This document shows positions 23,716-33,109 of a stretch of DNA of 64,000 bases, piece by piece (the stretch's first letter is position 1; each line of letters begins with the position of its first letter). The stretch lies in NCBI GenBank assembly GCA_001600635.1, contig BCKL01000010.1, forward strand, positions 274,747 to 338,746, read 5' to 3'. The notes under the pieces are model-generated. The model worked only from the letters and a program-made list of their open reading frames with translations. It was not told the DNA's origin and did no database searches. The stretch is from Leucosporidium creatinivorum (Eukaryota; Basidiomycota; Microbotryomycetes; Leucosporidiales; Leucosporidiaceae). Both the position numbers and the translations under genes were made by a program.

Positions 23716-24781
23716 ATGACCCTCAAGGTAAAGCGCTACACCGTCACCAAGGACGACCCTCGCCTCGCTTCCACTCCTGTGGCGTCCAGCGCCGCGTATG
23801 CAGGGACTCTACCGCTGCACCTTCCCGGCGCTCTCATCCTCACCCCTCGTTGCTTCGCTCGCCTTCAACCGGAATCCATTTTCACGCAAATCAGCACTTC
23901 GACGAAAGGCCGACTCCTTATCGCTCATTGCCAGAGCACGAAACGCTCGGTCGTGATCGGCTTCGACAACCTCCAATGCCCGCTTCGCTCCCTCCCCCAG
24001 CACTTCGAGTACCTTCGAGACGGACGATCCACCGCCTCCATAGATGTCGTCACCGTGTACACCACGACTGATGTCGACGTGCTCCCTGCGCCCTTCATCA
24101 ACGCGCTCTGCTCGGCGGGAACTCCATCTGGCCTCTCCATCACCGTCCAAAGCATCCGGGACGACCGCGTCAGGGCTCTCACTCTTGAGCGTGGAGAAGG
24201 AAACCTCACCCTCTACTACCCCTCGCCTGAAGTGCCTTGGTTCCTTCACTGGAGCCCGAGCTTGGAAGGCTTCGATTCGATCTTTCGTCTGCGGGTCCTA
24301 CTCGAGGAGGATCAGGACGATGGAAGCCCCGGATGTCACTACGACGGAACCAAAAGACCGGATCGCCTGCCGCCGCTGACGCAGCATGCCGCCGCGCTGC
24401 TCGGCGCTGCTTACAGGCTCGACGACCCAAGAGACGGCGCATCACCACTCCGATACCCAGGCCTCGAGAAGGAGACGTACAGCTTCGTCATCGCGGCTGC
24501 CTCCGAGAAGCGAGTCCCTGGACTGGACGCCGCGCTGCTGTTGCTGCGTTCGGCGCCGCGCTACTGCAACGTCTGCGCCCAAACGTTGGCCACTGGGCTC
24601 AAGCTCAAAATGTGCGCTGGGTGTCAAGGAGTGCAGTATTGTAGCTCAGAGCATCAGAAGGAGGACTGGCCTTTTCACCATGAGCTGTAAGCCGCTCACT
24701 TCGGCTTCCTCTCGGCGCCGAGCTGACCCTCCTCTCCTCCCTCGCAGCTGCAAGCTCAACCGCAAGCCGAAGCGACCGTAG
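23716..24781 (+). CDS. MYND zinc-finger protein, pair unit 2
   Basis: Exons 23716-24686 and 24748-24781 (61-nt intron) give 334 codons plus stop. The N-terminal 260 residues, starting MTLKVKRYTVTKDDPRLA, are unfamiliar. The C-terminal finger reads CNVC...KMCAGCQGVQYCSSEHQ...WPFHHELCK. This is MYND spacing with the usual Cys-x2-Cys pairs, Trp and His, except that the sixth ligand is His (SSEHQ, normally a Cys). It is the most complete of the three copies and probably the functional one. MYND fingers bind short peptides and often sit in transcription or ubiquitin-linked proteins. Its constant partner is the divergent F-box-like gene. I cannot assign a function to the rest of the protein. Confidence 0.75.
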
Positions 24782-25417
24782 CTTTCGGTCATCATCACTC
24801 GAAGAAGCAACGAGTAAGTAAGCCTTCTCCTCCAAGCGCGACCGCAGCCAAAGCTGACCCTCGCCGATCTCGTAGACCGAGATCGGCGGAGAACGCCGAG
24901 AAGTGCGAGAAGCGTGAAAGGTGGCTGCGACGAGCTCTAGCAATCCAGTAGCATCGATCTCGACGTGACGTCCTGATCCGCGAGCGTCCCGAGCAAGAGA
25001 CACAGCGCGAACCCTCTCCGGCTCTGAGCGAGCGCCGAGCGCCGAAACCCAGCTTTCGCGCTCGCCTGCTCGTTTTCAGGATTCGAAGACCTGCTTCAAA
25101 AGATACCAGGGTAGACATTTAGCGACACGCAACGCAGAAGAGCGTGAGACCGCACGAGACAGCCTCTGACGTTGAGCGCCGAGCTTCTCGCTCTAGCCCT
25201 CTCCCGCTCCCCTCGCCGGCTCTCTGCTCCCCAAGCGCAAGTCAAGCAAAAAATGAAATAACCAAGCATCCCTCTCACCCCTCCCACGCGTCCCGCAATG
25301 ATAATACAACAGCCCATCTCCTTCCCCTCCCTCCCCTCCCCTCCCCTCCTCTCGGCCTCCCTGCCCACTCTTCCCAGCGCCCTACTCGCTCTCCCTCAAA
25401 CCCCCACCACCTCCCGC
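24782..25417. other. intergenic region with perfect hairpin
   Basis: No gene is supported. At 24862-24872 and 24878-24888 there is a perfect 11-base inverted repeat with a five-base loop (tagac). It lies about 80 bp past the MYND stop, just outside the end of the large inverted-repeat arm. The rest is low-complexity C-rich sequence next to the following gene's 3' end. Confidence 0.45.
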
Positions 25418-26674
25418 TCAAAAGTCCTCCCCCTCGCTCCACTCGCCATCGGCCCCCAACCCCCCCTCAGCAAGGAACAACTCCATCTCCCTCCTCGCCT
25501 GTTGCTCCACCTCCTCTTTACTCATTCCTGCGCCGCTGATGATGGAGGAGGAGGACGAGCCGCGAATGAGACGGGGCTGGGGGGGAGGAGCGATGCGCGT
25601 GGCGGGGAGGGGTTGACGAGGAGCGGCGGCGGCGGGGAGAGAACGACGAGGAGCGGCGAGACGGGGGAAAGAGCGGAGAGGCACTTGCTGCTGCGGCTGC
25701 TGTTGAGGTCTCGAGACGCGAGGGATGGGGATGGGTTTCGGCGCTCCAGCGGGAGCTGGAGGAGGGGCAGCTCGTCTCGGCGGAGGAGGGAGGTTCTGCG
25801 AAGAGGAGGGACCCACGACCGCGACCGTGACCTTCTCCTCGAGCTGGGAGAGAGCGAGTTGGAGCGACTCGTCGTCCACGGGGTCGAAGTAGGCGTCGTA
25901 GTCCTCCTCCTCCTCCTCTTCGTTCTTCTCCTCCTTTGGCTTCTCGGCGGCGGGAGGCGGAGGGCGAGCGGCGCGGGAGACGGTAGGGGGTGGAGAGAGC
26001 TTGGTGGTGGTGGGATTGAGGTTGGGGTTGGTGGTGGTGGTAAGGTGAGGGACGAGGGAGGATTTGGAGGAGGAGCCGAGTTGCAGACGAGTGGTTGGCG
26101 GGGCTGGGCGGGGTGCTGTAGGGTGGAGCGGGTTAGCGATGTGTTGTAGGGGCGAATGTCAGCTTTCACATTCACCCTGCACCTCACTAGCCTTTCCCTT
26201 TCCCTTCATTCCTCCTCCGCCCGAGCTCCCACCTCCCTGCGCTCTGGCACCCGCATTGACCACCCCACTCTTCTCCCTTAGCACCATTCCCGGACTCCCA
26301 CCAGACCTCTGACTAAACCTCTGCTGCAACTGACTAACGAGCTTGAGGGTGCCCGCATCGACCCTCTGACTTGCGTCTGGCGGAGGAGCTGTAGACCTTC
26401 TCGTGCGTTTGATGAAGCGTGCTGGACGGGTGGTGGAAGAGGATGAAGTGGAGGGAGAGGGGAGGACTGCTGCTGAGGTGGTGCGTTTGGGTTTGAGGGG
26501 AGTGGAGGTGGAAGCGATGGGAGGGCGTGGTGGAGGTTGATTTGGGATGGGATGATCTTCCAAGATTGATTTTGTTTGCCAATAGACTTGACAAGTGTCC
26601 TCTGATTCTTCTTCTGTATCTGAATCGGGCGAGAGAGGGTACCCGTATGAACGAGCACCAGAGGCTGCCATCAT
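25418..26674 (-). CDS. proline/serine-rich disordered protein, unrecognised
   Basis: Two exons (26674-26176, 26115-25418) splice in frame to 398 codons plus stop. The N-terminus has an acidic patch, DSDTEEESEDT, followed by CQVYWQTKSILEDHPIP, which looks like a conserved short motif. The middle is rich in Pro, Ser, Arg and Thr. The C-terminus is acidic, ending GMSKEEVEQQARREMELFLAEGG then WSEGEDF. A run of acidic residues (NEEEEEEDYDAYFDP) sits between. This suggests a nuclear, largely disordered protein with short binding motifs. I cannot name the family. It lies inside the spacer of the large inverted repeat and shares a divergent promoter with the MNN9-type gene. Confidence 0.6.
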
Positions 26675-27011
26675 TCAACCCGCTGCCTTGCTCGAGGTGA
26701 GGGAGGTGCAGGGCAGTAGGGCGTAGCCTAAGCAGAGCTATGGCGAGTAGAGCTGATGTGCTACAGCTTGAACGAGGGCGAGTTGGAGGCGAATCGCTTT
26801 GACGAGTGAATAATCTAAAGCCAAGAGAGGGACAGGTTGCCTTCCCTTCTCCCCGTTCAACTCGTCGCATTCAACCAACTCGTCTTCTGTACCTCATTCG
26901 GATCGGGTGGTGCTCCCTTTCTCGCTTCCCCCGCCTAGCGGGTTCTCCCCTCTCTTCTGTACAGTCGTACATCTTTAGCTCAGCTCTGACCAGCCCCAGG
27001 AGCAGCTCGAG
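26675..27011. promoter_or_regulatory. shared divergent promoter
   Basis: About 340 bp between the start codons of the disordered-protein gene (minus) and the MNN9-type gene (plus). No specific regulatory motif stands out. Confidence 0.45.
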
Positions 27012-28744
27012 ATGGCCCGCACCTACGTCCGCTCTTCTCAGAACCCTTCCCCTCAACGTGATTTCAGAGCAAAATTAATAGCTGTACTAGCATCTCGGTC
27101 AGCTCTTCCTTCCTTCTGCTCTCTGATAGCCTACAACTCTGCCCTTCCAACCAACTGACGCTCTCTCTCTCCCGCTCTCCTCAGCTTCTCCATCGCCCTC
27201 TTCTCGGTCCTCTTCACCCTTATCTACACGGGCACCACATCCTTCGTCTCTACCGCAAGACAGCAAGCAGGATCCACTACCGTTGCATTCCATGACCTCA
27301 CTCCCATCAACGCAACCCCAAGAGGCCATCATGCAAAGGAGAAGATCCTCATCCTCACGCCTTTGAAGGATGCAGGACCATGGCTGGATGAATACTTTGA
27401 GAATCTAGCAAGGTGTGTTTCCTAGGCCTACGATATCTCTCTACAGCCGAGCTAACTCTCGCCTCGCCTCCCCGCCCACCTCCCTCTCGGCGCCGAACCC
27501 GACCACCAGGCTCAACTACCCCCCCAACCTCATCTCCCTCGCCTTCCTCGTCTCCGACACGACCGACAACACCCTCACCTCCCTCCACGCACGCGCCGCC
27601 CGACTGTCCAAACTCCCCAAATCTCAACGCTACGACTCGATCCTCATCCTCCAACGCGACTTTCACTTCAACCTCGCCTCCTCGGTGCGACACGGGTTCG
27701 AAGGACAACCCGTCCGCCGAGCGTTCATCGCCCGCGCTAGGAATTATCTTCTGACGTCTGCGCTGAGACCGGATCATTCTTGGGTGCTGTGGTTGGATGT
27801 CGATGTCGTGAGGTATGATCCAGAGATTTTGATGGATTTGATGAGTGTGGATAAGGATGTCGTGGTGCCCAACACACTGTGGCATATGGAGCATAATTGG
27901 GATTTCTGGGTCAGTTCGGCGTTGGCTCGTCGGCTCGGCGCTGCCTTCGCGCTGACTCTCTCCTCACTCTCTCCCCCTCTCCTCTCTTCACTTCACTTCG
28001 ACGAACGACATATACCAGGGCTTCGACCGCAACAATTTCGCCGAAACGGAAGCCTCCCTCGCCCTCCTCTCCAAACTCGGGCCCGACGTCCTCCTCGTCG
28101 AAGGCTACCGGGAGCTAGCGACCCATCGCTTGCACCTCGTCGACATGCCCACCCACCTTGGGCTTGCATATGTCCCCCTCGATGGGATTGGATGTACCTT
28201 CACCCTCGTTAAGGCGCATGTGCATAGGGAGGGAGTGACGTTCCCGACTTATGTGTTTGAGAATCAGGTGAGTTGGGAGTGCGCTTTGCGAGTGAGGGAG
28301 TGGGGAGGAGATGTGGGAGATATGCTCGCTTGAGAGACGGCTCGCTAACTCGCTTCCTCTCTGCCTCCCATTGCTGCTCGGCGCTCGCTACTCGCCATGC
28401 ATCGCTCGCCTCGCCTCGCCTCCTCCTCTCTTCACTTTCCTACCCCCTTCCTCGTCTCTCTCCTCCCGCACCTCCCTCTCACCTCCCTCTCGCCCTCGCC
28501 CTCGCCTCATCCTCATCCTCATCCTCCCGCTCGCCCTCTTCTCCACCCTTCCTCACCCTCCCGCCCTCTCTCCCACCATCACCACCTCATCACACCCTCG
28601 CCCTTCCTCCTACACACTCTCCCTCGCCCTCACTCTAACCCACATCAGATCGAAACCGAAGGCCTCGCCCGCGTCGCCAAAAAGGCAGGGTTCGAAGTCG
28701 TCGGCGTTCCGGGGATTGTCGTGTTTCATGCGCAGAACCATTAG
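27012..28744 (+). CDS. Golgi mannosyltransferase, MNN9/VAN1/ANP1 family
   Basis: Five exons (27012-27097, 27185-27412, 27510-27909, 28019-28267, 28649-28744) sum to 352 codons plus stop. A short cytosolic N-terminus MARTYVRSSQNPSPQRD is followed by one hydrophobic anchor, FSIALFSVLFTLIY, the expected type II Golgi topology. The catalytic part has KILILTPLKDAGPWL, YDSILILQRDFHF, ARARNYLL and WVLWLDVDVV, with the DxD metal site, then VPNTLWHMEHNWDFW. The C-terminus ends VPGIVVFHAQNH. The family builds the alpha-1,6-mannan backbone of N-glycans in M-Pol complexes. Intron 4 is unusually long (381 nt) and pyrimidine-rich. Which paralogue (MNN9, VAN1 or ANP1) it is cannot be settled by eye. It lies within the spacer of the large inverted repeat. 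Confidence 0.9.
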
Positions 28745-29543
28745 ACCGCAGACCGCTGTGTGGGGGAGGGCTTGGAGGGAGGAGGAGGAGCAAGGTGGGT
28801 GGGAAGGAGCAGGGCGGGGAGGGAAGGGAAAGGGAAGGGGAGCGAGGGGGTGGGGAGACGCATGGACATTTATCACGGATGGAAGGACTTTTAGATACCC
28901 TACTGAGCCCGTCGTCGAGAGATGGTGAGCATGAGGAGCGAGCGAGAGAGGGGGTTTCGGCGCTCGGCGGCGGAAGCTGAGATGGAGTGGCTTCCCAGTT
29001 GGGTCTCTTTCGACTCGCCCTGTGGTGCTTTTGGTATTCTCGCTTTGGAGAGTACTCCGCTTCATCCACGAGCAGGTTCGTCCAGGGTGAAGGTAAAAGA
29101 AACGAGCAGGCGGGTAAGAGCGAGCGCGGGAAGATAGGTCCGGCGCTCGGTTCTCGGCGCTTGACGCTCGAGGCTCCATGCTCGAGAGGATTCGAGGCTC
29201 CTCACTTGCTCGAGTCGCTCTCGGAGTACCCCGTTACACCTCTGAGCAGGTCTAAGAGTATGAGTGAAGACGAGCAGGAGGACGCTCGGCGCTCGCTCCA
29301 GGCTGCTGGAAGCCTCGACTCGCGCCGAGTCTCACATCCGAAACGCTCGCTGAGCTCAAGTCGACAAAGTGGTGGTATCGACCGACCAGAGCTTGTTGCA
29401 CGCCTCCCTCGCCGAACTGCCTATTGTTCTCGGTTCGACTCGAGATTGATCTGCGGGCGTGTGGGGTCAGCTTGCGCCGTCGTCGGGCGAGGAGATACGG
29501 GCAAGGCTCACCAGTTATCTCCATTACTCCAACGTACGGCTTG
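28745..29543. other. intergenic region beside inverted-repeat arm
   Basis: About 800 bp without a supported gene. The first 200 bp after the MNN9-type stop are strongly purine-rich on plus. Open frames here (for example plus 28987-29679) run antisense into the decayed MYND copy and show no domain. The stretch probably holds the 3' untranslated regions of the two convergent transcripts. Confidence 0.4.
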
Positions 29544-30609
29544 CTACGCCCCCTTCGACTTGCGGTTGAGCTTGCAGCTGCGAGGGAGGAGAGGAGGGTC
29601 AGCTCGGAGCCCAAAGGAAGCGGAAGCGAGCGGCTCACAGCTCGCGGTGGAAAGGCCAGTCCTCCTTCTGATGCTCTGAGCTACAATACTGCACTCCCTG
29701 ACACCCAGCGCGCATTTTGAGCTTGAGCCCAGCGCCCTCTGTTTGGGCGCAGACGTTGCAGTAGCGCGGCGCCGAACGCAGCAACAGCAGCGCGGCGTCC
29801 AGTCCAGGGACTCGCTTCTCGGAGGCAGCCGCGATGACGAAGCTGTACGTCTCCTTCTCGAGGCCTGGGTATCGGAGTGGTGATGCGCCGTCTCTTGGGT
29901 CGTTGAGCCTGTAAGCAGCGCCGAGCTGCGCGGCGGCATGCTGCGTCAGCGGCGGCAGGCGATCCGGTTCTTTTGGTTCCGTCGTAGTGACATCCTGGGC
30001 TCCCATCGTCCTGGTCCTCCTGAAATAGGACCCTCAGACGAAAGATCGAATCGAAGCCTTCCAAGCTCGGGCTCCAGTGAAGGAACCAAGGCACTTCAGG
30101 CGAGGGGTAGTAGAGGGTGAGGGTCCCTTCTCCACGCTCAAGAGTGAGAGCCCTGACGCGGTCGTCCCGGATGCTTTGGACGGTGATGGACAGGCCAGTT
30201 GGAGTTCCCGCCGAGCAGAGCGCGTTGATGAAGGGCGCAGGGAGCACGTCGACATCAGTCGTGGTGTACACGGTGACGACATCTATGGAGGCGGTGGATC
30301 GTCCGTCTCGAAGGTACTCGAAGTGCTGGGGGAGGGAGCGAAGCGGGCATTGGAGGTTGTCGAAGCCGATCACGACCGAGCGTTTCGTGCTCTGGCAATG
30401 AGCGATAAGGAGTCGGCCTTCGTCGAAGTGCTGATTTGCGTGAAAATGGATTCCGGTTGAAGGCGAGCGAAGCAACGAGGGGTGAGGATGAGAGCGCCGG
30501 GAAGGTGCAGCGGTAGAGTCCCTGCATACGCGGCGCTGGACGCCACAGGAGTGGAAGCGAGGCGAGGGTCGTCCTTGGTGACGGTGTAGCGCTTTACCTT
30601 GAGGGTCAT
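29544..30609 (-). pseudogene. MYND-like gene, pair unit 3, frameshifted
   Basis: This copy is nearly identical to the unit-2 MYND gene but has two compensating single-base differences. An A is missing at the codon after STSTK (near 30422), which moves the frame and quickly leads to a stop. An A is gained near 29973, which restores the original frame. In between, the correct peptide is encoded in another frame. The finger also differs: the third cysteine of the MYND (KMCAGC in unit 2) is Arg (KMRAGC). The splice sites before CKLNRK are kept (donor at 29638, exon 2 29577-29544). It therefore looks like a recently disabled duplicate, unless both indels are sequencing or consensus errors. One undetermined base lies at 30641, at the same offset from the start as in unit 2. 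Confidence 0.75.
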
Positions 30610-31403
30610 GCTGCTTTGTGCTTTGTAGAGGCGGCGGCGGNTGGCGGGAGAGCTGAGAGCGAGGGGGAGCGATGAAATTCGAGCTGCCCAAGGTGGCGGA
30701 TCAGCTGTAGTCGAGCAGCAACGCTGATGCACAGCAGACGTACCTTCTCAGTCGATGTGTGCTCTGCTACAGCTTCTCCAGCAGCGAGTCGATCCGAGCC
30801 GAGCGAAGTGAAGCGGAGGAGAGCAAGAGATGAGAAGGCTGAGCTCGGACTTTGACGAGAGAGACGGACTGAGAGGGCTCGAGCGTCTGTTGTTCTCCTA
30901 CACTTTCCACTCGTCTCGCTTCTGCTTCGACGTCGCTCGTGTAACAAGCCACAGCCTACAGGACAAGATCAGCTACCGCTCTACACTCTCGCCTGCCCTC
31001 GTCGACCCGCTCGCTGCTCGCTGCTGGAGGACAAAAGGACGACTCGCTGGGAAAAGCTGCTGGATTTGAGCTGCTCTCCTGTGCTGGTACTAGGACACTA
31101 GAGTGAGTAGCTTCTCTTCCACACTACAGAGAGCACCAGGCGACTGGTCTGCTGGGAGACAGGACTGCTGGCGTAACGAGGAAAGCCGAAGGGGGAGGAG
31201 GTTCGAGCGTTTGTTGACGAGCAAGGAGGGATCTTGAGCGGCGGAGGCGAAAGAGAGGGCACATCCTCGTGCACGAGCTGCAGGAGATCGAAGCTGACCT
31301 ATTCCCTCTCCTTCGCAGCCTCCGAAGCTCTCATCCCCTCTCTCCTCGTCGCCGACGGCTCGCTCGACAGCTCCGCCACCTCTTCGCTGGGTCGCTCCTG
31401 GGC
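30610..31403. promoter_or_regulatory. divergent promoter of pair unit 3
   Basis: Inverse near-copy of 22922-23715, again 794 bp between start codons. It includes the mirrored undetermined base at 30641 and the same presumed 5' leader intron signals for the MYND transcript. Confidence 0.6.
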
Positions 31404-32554
31404 ATGGCAGTAATTCAAGATCTACCTCTCGAGCTGCTGTATCACATCTTCGACCTCGCTTCCGACTGGGCTCTCGACTTCAACCGAACCCGATTCCTTC
31501 AGTCCGCCGCATTGGTGGCGCGACGATGGACACGGCCAGCTACACAGCTTTTGAACACCGTCATGATGCTCAAGTACTCGGACTACTACCGAGGCAGAAG
31601 CAGGGGTCACTGCGCGCGCTTGGAGACGGTCGGGCAGGCAGGCGGCGCGGTCTTGGACCACCTGGTCGTCCTTGTGCCAACGCCCGAGCTCATGGCCATG
31701 GTTGCAAAGGCAGTCCGAGCAGTTAAGCTCATGCAGTTGATGCAGCTTCGCGATGCGCTGGATGTGCAGCTACTCGCTCCGGAGATGTTAGTCGGTGAGC
31801 GGCTCCAAGTCCCGACCCCGAGCTCGCCTCGTCTGTAGGTGTGCCGCGCTAAGTTCATGTCCTATCTGCAGGCCTTCAGTCGCTCGAGGTAGAAGGCCCC
31901 CTCGCTGGTGTTTTCTCCGACCAGCAGCTGTTCCCCGCCCTCACCCAGCTCGAGTTCAGGCTCGGCAAGCTTTCGGTCCCCCTCCTCGCATCCCTCGTTC
32001 ACCACGCCCCTTTCCTCGTCTCCCTCAACCTCCGCTGGAGCCATAGAGGAAGGAACAAGGTGGACATCTGCTGCCCCCCACTCCTCGCCCTCGCCCCCAA
32101 GCTTCGACACTGCGATCTGAGCGCGGGGCGGATCTCGGCCGATCCTACGCCCGACTTCCTTCGCTTTCTCTCCAAGTGCACAGCTCTCAATGCTGTCACT
32201 TTGATCGGTGTCCAGCTATCAACACTCGGAGAGACTCTGCACGCGCTCACTTCGAGGCCAGCCGTCCTCACGATTGGAAGCCTCCGAATGTCGGAAGGAG
32301 GAGGCAGCGTCTACGTCGCATTCCAGGACGTTCTGCGATCGCCAACGCTCAGTAACCTCCAAAGATGGAGGTACAGTCAGTGGCAAGCAGGACCGAGCCC
32401 CGAGGAGGGCAAGGCCGAGTGGGAAGCGGTGTGCCGCGGCGCCGAGCGCGGAATCGAGGTTCGAGACTTCAAGCTTCGATACACAGGTGAGCTGCTCGAG
32501 AAGTATACGCGCTGAAGCTTAGTTGCTGACTCCCTTTGCTGCTCGACAGACTAG
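31404..32554 (+). CDS. F-box-like protein, pair unit 3 (family 2)
   Basis: Exons 31404-31794, 31872-32486 and 32550-32554 sum to 336 codons plus stop. The first about 300 bases are nearly identical to unit 2. Beyond codon 100 the copies diverge: unit 3 reads MVAKAVRAVKLMQLMQL where unit 2 reads MVGRSVRLVKHIHLLQL. The terminal five-base exon ACTAG behind a 63-nt intron is conserved, giving RYTD. If that intron is retained the frame runs on to TGA at 32513-32515. The gene appears intact even though its MYND partner is disabled. It has the same predicted SCF-adaptor role as unit 2. An upstream in-frame ATG at 31269 exists. Confidence 0.75.
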
Positions 32555-33109
32555 CACGTCGCCTGTGAGGTCTGCTCTTCACTTCCCTCTGCGCCGAGGC
32601 CAATCTGACCTCGCTGTCTTCGAACTCATACGACTCGCCGAGGCTTCGATACGGTCTACGCCCCAACGCCCCAGAAAAGTACTTCCGATGTCTCTTCCTG
32701 GCCCTGGAGCGCACCTCGCTGACGGCTTCGGCGTCTCGTAGGGGAGTGAAGGGTCGGCGACGGCGACGAAGGGGGAGGGGTGTCGAGAGTGACCTGGCAT
32801 CGTAAGGGGCATAGATTCTAGTATCTGCAGTGCTCTGTTAGTCCATCGGGCGTTCCGACGACCGACCGAGACGAGGCAGCGCGGCGAAGCAGACTTGTCA
32901 GAGCTGGCTTGGCGACCGCTGCTCGCAGACTCGTCGAACCCCAATCGCGAAGCTATGTAGCAGACGGGCAAAGCTCTGCATTCCTCGTCCAGCTGACAGC
33001 TACTGCATCGTTCTCAGCTCCGGGCTACCTCGATCCGGCCGAACGAGCTCTGCGCGATGGGGGAAGGGAGGTTAGCGAGCCTGTACGCGCACAGCCGAAT
33101 CCAGACGAC
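32555..33109. other. convergent intergenic region
   Basis: About 550 bp between the unit-3 F-box-like stop and the F-box/LRR stop. The first 90 bp show weak similarity to the 3' flank of unit 2, marking the outer limit of the duplicated unit. I see no gene. Confidence 0.4.

Larger units (their letters stand above)
22620..24781. repeat. left arm of large inverted repeat
   Basis: This arm covers most of exon 1 of the unit-2 F-box-like gene, the whole divergent promoter and the whole MYND gene. It is almost identical, in inverse orientation, to 29544-31703. The sharp outer edge falls near 22620, inside an exon, and the inner edge coincides with the MYND stop codon at 24781. Outside the outer edge the two copies are still homologous but much more diverged. 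Confidence 0.85.
29544..31703. repeat. right arm of large inverted repeat
   Basis: This is the inverse partner of 22620-24781, separated from it by a spacer of about 4.76 kb. The arms have the same length to within a few bases. Differences seen by eye are scattered substitutions and the two indels in the MYND copy, and no difference was found over several hundred bases of the promoter half that I compared. Confidence 0.85.

Noticed and set aside
28987-29679. Plus-strand frame of 230 codons
   Set aside because: It runs from an intergenic stretch into the antisense of the decayed MYND copy and has no recognisable features.
22620-31703. A transposon with long terminal inverted repeats
   Set aside because: The arms are made of host-like gene-pair sequence, the spacer carries MNN9-type and disordered-protein genes and no transposase, and no target-site duplication was seen.
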